A DNA stretch of 64,000 bases from a methanogenic archaeon ISO4-H5 (GTDB taxonomy: Archaea; Thermoplasmatota; Thermoplasmata; Methanomassiliicoccales; Methanomethylophilaceae), in NCBI GenBank assembly GCA_001560915.1, contig CP014214.1, forward strand, positions 1,612,001-1,676,000. The letters run 5' to 3'. The position numbers and the translations under genes were made by a program. Positions 52,799 to 62,300 of the stretch are shown here, in pieces (the stretch's first letter is position 1; each line of letters begins with the position of its first letter). The notes under the pieces were generated by a model. The model had not been told where the DNA came from. It ran no database searches and was given only the letters and a program-made list of their open reading frames with translations.

Positions 52799-54288
52799 GA
52801 CCCCTCACCTTGGCCGTCGTAATGCTTGTTGCATTGTCATATGCATTCATATGCATCCAGGAGGATGTATCGGATGCGACATCGTCCGAGACCGTTCCGG
52901 ACGGCTCCGTATATTCATACGACACCTACGGCTCCGGGCATCCGAACTACTACTGCGAGATAACGTCTGCGGATGTGAAGAGCGAAACGGTCCACATACC
53001 GACCGTTCTCGAAGGATACGATGTGCGCAACATCCTCTCTGGAGCGTTCGACGGATGCTCGGCGACAAGCGTCATAATCCCCGTAAACGTGAAAAGCATC
53101 TCAGCAGGTGCATTCACCGGCTGTACGCATCTCACGGACGTATACTTCTTGGGAGACAGGCCTGCAATGGACGACGCGTTCCCGACGGGGGTGAACATCC
53201 ACCGCTTTGAAGGAACTGAGGGATGGGGCTCGGAAACTACCATAACAACAGTGGTCTCCGAAGGCATAACCTACGCTCAGTTCCCCGATGGATGGATGGC
53301 CATCGGAGGAACACCGACGGACGGCACCATCACGATCAGATCAGAAATCAGCGGAGGAAAGGTCACATCGATCGGCCCGTATGCGTTCTCCGGCACCATG
53401 CAGTCCAGCGGCGAGGTGGAGAGACGTACCGATATCGTTTCAGTCCATATAGAGTCGGGGATAACGGACATCCGCGAACGTGCATTCTACTACTGCGACG
53501 TCCGGGACATAGTGATGCCAGATTCGGTATCTGGCATACACGATGAGGCATTCCGTTCGGCACAGAAGCTTTCGGATGCGTCGATCACACAATCCGTGAA
53601 ATACATCGGATTCGAATGCTATCGCGACTGCCATGCATTGACCTCGATAACCGTGCCGGACAGCGTTAAATTCCTGGGAGACGGCTGTTTCTACATCTGC
53701 AGTTCCGCCGAAACACTCAGAATCGGTTCCGGCGTACAATCGATCCCCGTCAGAGGGTTCGGGTACTGCACATCTCTGACCGAAATTACGTTCGATTGCA
53801 GCCCGTCCGAGATCATGGCTTCCGCATTCTACAACTGCCCCTCCCTCAAATCGGTCAGCATACCGGATTCCGTGAGGACAATAGGTCCAGAAGCATTCTG
53901 GAACTGCACATCGCTCACAAATCTGGATCTGGGAAAGGTGGTCTCGATAGACCATGGCGCGTTCAGGAACTGCACCTCCGTGAAATCGTTCGATCTCCCG
54001 TCCACGGTGGAATCTTTGGGAAAATACTGTTTCGCGGACTGCACCAAACTGTCGGACATCGACGCATACGGTCCCTGTCCAGCTCTGGATGATACTGTGT
54101 TCCTCAATGATCCGGTGACAATCCACTGTTCCAAGGATAATTACGATTCCTGGAAGAACTCGCAGACTGATGCATCCGTTAAAGATGATCTGAACAAGAA
54201 TTCATTCAACATCCTTTATATCATCGTACCTGGAATTATCTTGATAACTCTAGGGTTAGTCGTTTTCGTCCGTCATAAGAGAGAATGA
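52795..54288 (+). CDS. BspA-type leucine-rich-repeat surface protein (B)
   Basis: 497 residues, same length as 14408-15901: signal peptide (1-24), BspA-type LRRs (about 45-445) and a C-terminal transmembrane helix followed by RHKRE. The repeat faces are largely conserved with copy A, so the same binding partner is possible. Confidence 0.9.
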   Translation: MRPLTLAVVMLVALSYAFICIQEDVSDATSSETVPDGSVYSYDTYGSGHPNYYCEITSADVKSETVHIPTVLEGYDVRNILSGAFDGCSATSVIIPVNVKSISAGAFTGCTHLTDVYFLGDRPAMDDAFPTGVNIHRFEGTEGWGSETTITTVVSEGITYAQFPDGWMAIGGTPTDGTITIRSEISGGKVTSIGPYAFSGTMQSSGEVERRTDIVSVHIESGITDIRERAFYYCDVRDIVMPDSVSGIHDEAFRSAQKLSDASITQSVKYIGFECYRDCHALTSITVPDSVKFLGDGCFYICSSAETLRIGSGVQSIPVRGFGYCTSLTEITFDCSPSEIMASAFYNCPSLKSVSIPDSVRTIGPEAFWNCTSLTNLDLGKVVSIDHGAFRNCTSVKSFDLPSTVESLGKYCFADCTKLSDIDAYGPCPALDDTVFLNDPVTIHCSKDNYDSWKNSQTDASVKDDLNKNSFNILYIIVPGIILITLGLVVFVRHKRE

Positions 54289-54336
54289 TTTCTTAACTCC
54301 GCCATCATCACAAAACTTCGAATCGTTTCTATTCGT

Positions 54337-54366
54337 TAATCGATTACAATCGATTCTAATCGATTA
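54337..54366. repeat. Triple decamer AATCGATT (B)
   Basis: TAATCGATTA, CAATCGATTC, TAATCGATTA in direct contact, as at 15951-15980. Preceded in both copies by AATCG(G/T)TTCTATTCGT. Similarity to copy A ends right after it. Confidence 0.65.
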
Positions 54367-54471
54367 GGAGACGGCCAACAGCGTGTCAAACATCCTGGAG
54401 ATGAATCTGCTCCGAAAACCTATATGTTCAAGACTGTCCGGGACCTACCATATCTGATTTAATAATCAGCC

Positions 54472-55824
54472 TCAGTTCACAAGTTCCCCTCTGTCGAACA
54501 GCAGCACATCATCGCCGCATTTTCCGGCCATGTCGTCATTGTATCCCGATACGGAGAACAGACAATAAGTAATGTCAAAATCGTCTAACTCCTTCACCAT
54601 CGATACTTTGCTCTTGAGTGAATTAAGTACCGTCAAGCCCATGGGTTTTGAGGTGAACTTGCATTCGGCCACATAGGCCCTGCCGTTCTTCCTTTCCAGG
54701 GCGATGAGGTCTATCTCTCCCTTACCCCAGTATTTCCCGTATTCAGCACATATACCTTGGGAAAGCAGGTATCTGCGCAGTTCCTCCCTGCATACGTCCT
54801 CGAATACGAACGCGACATGCGCATCCACGAAGTGCTCCTTCAGGTCCTGTACTGCCACCTCACTCTCCCTTCTGGATATGGATTTGGCATACGGATACAC
54901 GAACCGGAACCATAATGCGAGGAAATGGTCAGATATCAGATACTGGCTGTTCCTGCTCTTCTCAGGCTTATCCTCCGTCACGGGTACAATCTTCGTCACC
55001 ATGCCTGTATCCATGAGCCTCTTTATGTACGGAAGTATCTCGTTCGACGGGGCCTGCACGGCGCCGGTGATCTTCTCCATGGTCCTGTTCCCGTTCGCCA
55101 TTGCCTTAAGGTAAGTGTTGTAACTGGACAGATTGCTGAATTCCGAACCCAGAAGGTATTCCCCTTCGTTGAGCAAAGGTGCGCCAGGTTTCATGGTCAT
55201 GGCTATCGCCCCTTCAATCGGTTCCTTGCTGCCCAACAGCATCATATAATGGGGGACCCCACCCGTTATCGCGAACCTCTCCACCGCTGTCCTGTAATCA
55301 CCATCCGTGAACGTCTGACGGAAAGTGAACGGCAGGAGCATCAGGTCGCATGTGTTCCTTCCATACAAGGGACTTTTGGAATTCTCCGTGAGCCCGTTCA
55401 TGGACACGAGTGATGAACCACAAAGGATGAGCATGACGTCCATGCGCGAAAGGTACCTGTCCCAGAGCGCCTGGAATTCTTTGAGGAGGTTCTTGTCCGC
55501 AGATACGGCATAGGGGAACTCGTCTATGGCGATCACGGCCTTCCCCTTTGCGTGGGAAGCGTAATACCTCAGTGCATCGGACCAGCTGCTGAATCTCAGA
55601 GATATATCAGACGGCCCGGATATCTCGGCGGAAAGGGATGTCAGGATGGAAGCGGAAGTCTCGCGGTCGACCTCGAAATAAAGGTGCTCCTTGTTCTTCA
55701 GGAACTCCTCCAGCAGTCTGCTCTTGCCGACCCTGCGCCTTCCTTTGAGGATGACAAAGGAATGATCCAGAGCATACTGTTCCTCCAGAATCTTCAGTTC
55801 TTCCTCTCTGCCTATGAATTCCAT
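54472..55824 (-). CDS. Archaeal P-loop ATPase with DUF234 nuclease-like tail
   Basis: This 450-residue protein has an N-terminal ATPase domain (PF01637 type): FIGREEEL, Walker A GRRRVGKS (28-35), IAIDEFPYA Walker B and LILCGSS sensor. A winged helix follows (about 220-285), then DUF234 (about 300-440), whose GEIDLIAL ... YVAECKF fits a PD-(D/E)xK-type nuclease core. Members are common in archaea, role unclear, perhaps mobile. ATG 55824 is preferred over an upstream TTG. Confidence 0.88.
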   Translation of the reverse strand: MEFIGREEELKILEEQYALDHSFVILKGRRRVGKSRLLEEFLKNKEHLYFEVDRETSASILTSLSAEISGPSDISLRFSSWSDALRYYASHAKGKAVIAIDEFPYAVSADKNLLKEFQALWDRYLSRMDVMLILCGSSLVSMNGLTENSKSPLYGRNTCDLMLLPFTFRQTFTDGDYRTAVERFAITGGVPHYMMLLGSKEPIEGAIAMTMKPGAPLLNEGEYLLGSEFSNLSSYNTYLKAMANGNRTMEKITGAVQAPSNEILPYIKRLMDTGMVTKIVPVTEDKPEKSRNSQYLISDHFLALWFRFVYPYAKSISRRESEVAVQDLKEHFVDAHVAFVFEDVCREELRRYLLSQGICAEYGKYWGKGEIDLIALERKNGRAYVAECKFTSKPMGLTVLNSLKSKVSMVKELDDFDITYCLFSVSGYNDDMAGKCGDDVLLFDRGELVN

Positions 55825-55932
55825 AATACGCAATGAACGTAAGGGTATTTGAATGTTCTTTAATAGAAAATTCTTTAAGTTAAATTATTTTATAACAGGT
55901 CTTTGACAAGATTCGCAGTCCGAAGATCCTCT

Positions 55933-56280
55933 TTAACAGAGGCCCTCAACGACTCCACAGACTCGTGCGAAACCATAAACGACCTTCCCTGTCCTCATTA
56001 TCTCCGATATTATCGATGATTCGTCATCCCTTTCGGCCTCTATCTCTTCTGGCGTGAAGACCAACAGATCCATGGCCATGCCGATGGACCCGATACAGAC
56101 GCGGACCTTCACATTGCGTTCATGCTCAGAAAGATCGGAATCCATGATGATTGCGATATCAAGATCGCTGTCTTCGGTAGAATCGCCCCTAGCGACTGAA
56201 CCGAATACTATGATTGCCTTTGGATCGTAGTGCTCTGTGACCCTGTCGACAATCATCCTGATCTTGTCCTCGAACATCAT
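55933..56280 (-). CDS. MNT-type nucleotidyltransferase (orphan)
   Basis: This 115-residue protein has the minimal nucleotidyltransferase motif GSVARGDSTEDSDLDIAI (G27-S28, D39-x-D41) and a later Asp in MAMDLLVF. Such proteins are usually the antitoxin half of MntA-HepT pairs and AMPylate a HEPN toxin. No HEPN gene lies beside it, so it is an orphan or acts on a distant partner. The last 12 residues (CGVVEGLC end) look atypical and may be a frayed C-terminus. Confidence 0.82.
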   Translation of the reverse strand: MMFEDKIRMIVDRVTEHYDPKAIIVFGSVARGDSTEDSDLDIAIIMDSDLSEHERNVKVRVCIGSIGMAMDLLVFTPEEIEAERDDESSIISEIMRTGKVVYGFARVCGVVEGLC

Positions 56281-56341
56281 AATTCCTTATGCGCCCTTGC
56301 CGATTATAATGCTTGTTGCATACTGAAGTCTGTCGGATATT

Positions 56342-56361
56342 GCCCGCCCTCCCGGGCGGGC
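56342..56361 (-). terminator. Hairpin after the giant surface gene
   Basis: GCCCGCCC-TCCC-GGGCGGGC forms an 8-bp perfect stem 15 bp after the stop of the minus-strand giant gene. The same structure and distance as at 17752-17773. Confidence 0.62.
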
Positions 56362-56375
56362 TTTGATTAACACGT

Positions 56376-59300
56376 TTACTGCTTCCTTCCGACCACCTGC
56401 GGCAGCAGGATACCAAGACAGATCAGAACGATGACCGCGGTCATGACGAGCACGGCCACGGGGATCTCCTCCCCTGCGGGCGATTCGTCCACTATGGTGT
56501 AGATGGAGAAGTGGTCGAGGACCATGGTCATCTCCTCCTTCTCCGCATCGTAGTGCTGCTCTGCGACCCTCGTCCTGTTGCCGTCCCCGTCTACATAATA
56601 TGCCATGGGCGTCTTCCCGTCAACGGCGGCATGCTTCACGGTGACGATGACCTTTCCGCCGAGATCGCTTCCGATGCTCTGGCCGGCAGATGTGGCAGTG
56701 AGACTCACGACTGTGGATCCCGCTTCGATGACCTCGCGCTGGGCGGAGGTCATGGAGGACCTGTCGGCGATGGCGAACGAAAGCGTCACATCATCCTTGC
56801 CGGACATCGAGGACAGGACATCCTTCCCGAAGGTCATAGTGCCCTGGGTGGAGACCATCCTGAGGCTGGCGTTATCCTCGGCCATGCTACCGAAGGATTC
56901 CTTCGCGACGGATGCGGAGACGTCGGAGGTGTCCGAGGTGATCTCGATGACCCTGTCCTTCTCCGCTCCGACTGCATCGGCGACCGCAGCCTGCTGCTGC
57001 AGGGCGGCCTGGACGGATCCGTCGGAAACGACGTAGCTTCCGTCCTCTCCGTCCGCCTTCACGCTGGTTATGATCTCGGAGTCCGTCGATACGGCGGTGG
57101 TGTGCACCTTACCGTCGGCGGATATGGAGCCTGCGGAGACCTCGGTGACGGTCTTCCCGTCCTTCGTTGTCTCGGTGGTCCTGACGACGGTGCTGGAACC
57201 GTCGGCCTGTTTGACGGCGGTCTCCGAGACGCTCACGGTCGTCGTGTTGCCGGATGAATCCGTAACCGTGGACTCGGTCTGGGTCTCGGTGGTCCTGACG
57301 CCGTCGACGGTGGCGTCCGTCACAGTGGTGACGGTCTCTGTGGTCTGCAAGGTGTTGCCAGAGGCGTCCTTGGACGTCTCGGTGCTGGTGGTAACGGTGC
57401 CGTTCGCGGTCTGTTCGACTGTGGATACGATCTCCGTGGTCTGCAAGGTGTTGCCAGAGGCGTCCTTGGACGTCTCGGTGCTGGTGGTAACGGTGCCGTT
57501 CGCGGTCTGTTCGACTGTGAATACGGTCTCCGACGATGTGCCGTCGGAGTTGGTGGAAGTGCTCTCGGTCGTCTTCGAACCGTCAGCGTCCACTGTGGTG
57601 ACGGAACTGGTGGTCGACGAGGAACCGTCGGGGTTGGTCACCGTTGTGTTCTCGGTGATGGTGGTCGTTCCGTCCTCGTTCTCCTTGGTGGTTATCTCCG
57701 ATACGGTCTGGGTACCGTCGATGACGGATGTGGAGTCCGCGATGACCGTAGTGGAGCCGTCATCGTTCTCCTTCACCTCGATGGTGGTCTGGGAGCCGGA
57801 GTTGTCGAACTGCTCCGGGATTTCAGGCTGTTCGGGCGTGTCTGGCTCTTCGTCACCTGGATGTACGGCCTGCCCGCTCTCCTCGGTTATGCCGTAAAGG
57901 AGATAGAACTCGCCACCGCCGGTGTAGAATCCGAGGGACCACTGGTTGTATGATTCCTGTCCATCGACAATCTGGTACTGAATCCAGTATTTCCACAGAC
58001 CGCCGTCCATCTTCACGTCGCCGAGGCCGAAGATGTCATCCACCCAGTATCTTATGGTGTTATCTTCCTTGGTCCAGAAATTACAGGGAACCTTGGCATG
58101 GGTGAGCGCGGTTTCGAGGGCTTCGCCCGCGCTGCTTCCGATAGCTGTGAAGGTAATCCCGTTCCTGAGATCCGATGCGGTGTAACCGGATTCTCCGTAA
58201 TCCGCCTTATCCGCATCCTCCGCCATACGCAACGTGAAAACGTACTGTTTCGAACTAAGATCCTCGGTGACGGATACGGTAAACTGCATCTGTCCGAAGT
58301 ACATATCACCGGAAAGGTACACATTGATTGTTGTGGAACCGGTACCGAGTGCGGTGACGGTGGCTATACGTGAATCGTCGGAAACCGTGATGGATACGAT
58401 GTCGTCATCGACCGCTTCCCAGGTGAATATTACCCCTTCTGGGATGTCCCCGGTAACGGTGACCGTTCCGACATTCTCGTTTGTGTTGATGACGAGATCG
58501 AGGACATCAGGATTGACATCGAATGCCACCTCCTCCTTGACCGGTGCATCCGACCTCACATAGATCCTGTAGATGTGGTGCATGTCATTGGATTTGGACG
58601 CCATCGAAATGACGGAATTCCATTTGCCGTCGAAATAGGAATCGATGATCCAGTTGCCTTCGGTACCAGCGATCTCGATGATGTTCCCGGATGACGATAC
58701 AGTGTTCTGTATACGGGATTTGTTCAGTGCATCGCGGAATGCATCCAATGCGGTCTTTCCGTTGCCGGCAATCTTATACGATTCGTCACCGACAGTTATC
58801 TGGAAACTGTAAGGATTGGCTTCGGGCGTTCCATAGCAATAGACCGTTCCCGAATCCAGATACCACACGAGGTTTCCTTTCAGCGTCACCCTGACTGCCT
58901 GAGAACTGTACTGGCTTCCGGTCTTTGAGGTTACGAAATACCCGGTTGGTTCGGTCTTACCCTCATAATCCTCGAAGATGTATACTGCGTTAGGGGGATT
59001 ATAGGGCAGGATGTACACATAGATCTTGCCCGTAGTGCCGTAGTATCCGGAAGAGACGACGATAGAACCGTGAGTCGATACGGACAGATCCTTGTAGAAC
59101 AGGTACTCTGATTCAAGAGTGATCGCATTCACTGACGTCACACCTGAACTGCAGTTCAATACCATGGTCTCGAGTTTGTTCATATCCAGAACATGAAGAT
59201 GTGTACCGTTCACGTATCCTCTTCCGTTGAATATCACCAATTTGGAAAGAGAGGATGAATTGAACTCGATATCCACGATAGGACATTGGTCGCTCAATGT

Positions 59301-62300
59301 TCCGTCGGAATTCACAACGACCGCAGTGATCGTGGCATTCCGGAATGTTCCGTTATCGAACAGCCCCTGAGAATATGCTGTCATGAACAGTATGGCCCTT
59401 CCGTCTTTCGTATCACAGGAGAGCCAGCCGTCGTCGAGGAGCCTGCCGCTCTGCGAGGTCAGTTCTATGGTCGTCTTGGAACCTGTTGTCAGATCCACCG
59501 ATGCAAGGCCCCTATAATCCGAATTGGTCAGGGCTTCGATGAAGAACATGTGGCCGTCAGCGAATACGGGTGCCGATGTGGTACCATACATTCCGAACCA
59601 GGTACAACCCACACCGTTCGCCCACTGTCCGTTGGATACGAGGGAACCGGTGGATGCCTCCATCTTGTAGATCTTTCCTCCTGAAAGACCGTAGAAATAA
59701 CCGGAATCGTAGAATACGGCAGTGAACTCCTTTGGGGAATCATACTGTTTGACGAGATCCGCATCGTATACGGTGTGCGTGGCATAATCGTAGACCATGC
59801 CTCCGCCCACACCTAAGTAGAGATAATAGCTGACCAGCACCCTGGATTCTGCAGTGGCCAACAACTCTCCTGTATCCGCATCGTATTTGTAGAGAGTTGT
59901 TCCTGCACGCACATACACTGCATTATCCATGATTGCAGGGGTACTCGGGAATCCGGACCAGACACTCATCGACGCGTCTATCTTGTATTGCTTGCTCCAT
60001 TGAAGAACGACATCCTGCCCGTATTCGGGAGTCTTCACATCGACGACATCCGTGAGGACATTGGAAGGAGAGGTATAGCGGAGAAGCGGTTCGATGTAAT
60101 AGTCCCTGTCCAGCGTCAACTGGACACCAATACTCCCGCTGTCGACACCGTTGATTCTCCATCCGATGCATTCCCAGGATAAGCTGTCACAGTAACTGAC
60201 ATTTACAATCGAACCGCCATCAATAAGCTCACCGAAAGCTACAGGCTGGTTATCTTTTATGAGTTGAACAGCTTCGGGATGGGAAAGGACATTGACCAGA
60301 TACTTTCCATCGTTATACGCCCACTTTGCATAAAGCTGAGTATCGGAAAGGATCTTGTTGGTAAGGTCGAAACTCTGCGTGAAAGATGAATCCGAATACC
60401 AACCGTCGAAAGTGTAACCGGATTTGGTCGGAATACTCAACTGAAGAGCTTTCAACGTTCCGCCGTGCTGGACCTTCACGGTTCCGATTCCTTCTCCTCC
60501 CATGAGATCGAATGATACATCATGTAATATGTCCGAAGACAGCAACTGGATAGAGATGTGGATTTTTCTTACACCATCAGCAAGATGATGTTCGAACGAC
60601 CCCTCTGCACCCACATCTATCAGGTTGCCATCGACATATACTGCGACATCTCCGACCACAGACTCTACGTTATTCAATCTGAATGATAATGTGCCTGAAG
60701 TGATACCGATATCGGAAACGGCAACCGAATCCAGTGAGTTATCGACAAAGATGGAGGTATCCTGAACATAACCGAATGGTGTTGAGATGCTGTATGTTGT
60801 ACCATCATACTCGAACACACCGCCGTATTTGTCATTGTCACACTCCATCGTTTCGCTGGGGAGATAGAGGGTGGAGTACCTGGTAAGGGAATTGAATTTT
60901 TGGAGATACGTACTGTATGCGACTCCGTCTCCGGGGCAAATGCATAATTCATCCGAGGTTATGGATGTGCTTTCCACGGTAGCATCCGTCGAATTGAGAT
61001 ACACCAGATCTGCACCTCTGATCGAACGGGTTCCAAGGGTAATCTTTCCATCCGCAATGAGAAGTACCTGACCCGAATCGTTTATCGCAAACATCCCCAG
61101 CGTAATGTCTCCGCTTGAAACGAACACGACCTTTTCTGCAACTAAGTTCGAGTTCTGATCAAGTTCAATTGAAGGTGCCTCCCAATAGAACAACTCGATC
61201 TCCTTGGAGTTGGAAAATATGGAACCGTTCAATTGTGTTATCGTGTCGGGAATCCTGACTTCTTTGATTGCTAAGGGTATTGCAACAATCTCGTTGCGTT
61301 CTTTATTGAACAGGATGCCGCTGTAACCTGTATAACTCACGTTACCCTCACACAGGATTTCCGTCAAATCGACAGCTATATCGAATGCATCGTTTTCGAT
61401 AGAACTTACCGTTGATGGGAGGGAATATGACCTGACGGTGGGAAGGACGAATACCAATCTGTCCCCCCTGTAGACTGCATCCCCGTCGAACCGATATGGA
61501 GAACCCTGTCCGAATATGATTTTGCTCAAATTGGGACAGGATCCGAAAGATGTGGAGTTTATTTCCTGCACGCTGCCCGGGACCTCGATGGCTCTCAACC
61601 CGGTTTCGTAGAATGCCCTGCTGCCGATACTCTCCAGGGAATTGCCGTTGAACGATACCTCAACAAGACTTAAACAACCCTCAAAACAACTGTCCCCGAT
61701 GCTCCTTAAATCGGCAGGCAGAACAATTGACATCAACGAAGTTTCTGAAAAAGCGCCGCTTCCCAACGACTGAAGTGAACTGCTGTCCCTTATGCTGACA
61801 TCCGATAGATTGCTGCATCCTTTGAATGCATCGTTTCCGATGACTCCAACTGAGTCGGGGATGTTGATTGCAACAAGTGATGTACATCCTTCGAACGCGT
61901 CGTCTGGTATCGTTGTCAGTGTGGAATTAACAGGGAATGTGACCTGTATAAGATTTGTTTTGCCTTTGAACGCATCTGCATACAGACCTGAAATCGGGAC
62001 CGTGAACACAGCATTCTTCAGTTTGGGCGGAACGATGTATACCTTACCGTCCTTCAGAATCGCTCCACCGTCAGAAGAGTAATCCCCATCATTGCCCAGA
62101 ATAACAAACAATTCGAGATTGTCTGAATTGACAAATGCCTTCTGATTGATATTCAAAATACCGGACATCGTTACAGTCCTGAGGACACTCATCGATCCAA
62201 TCGACCCCTCTCCTAATGTAAAGGGTCCGTTTATGGACAACTCGGTCACTTCTGAACCACTAAATACCTTTGAATTCAGTGTAATCGAGGAATTGACACT

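Larger units (their letters stand above)
39703..54366 (+). repeat. Segmental duplication, copy B
   Basis: Second copy of the block at 2325-15980, about 1 kb longer because of the Fic gene inserted at 48667-49947. Gene order, overlaps and start codons agree throughout, and five of the six operon genes have exactly the same length. Confidence 0.9.
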
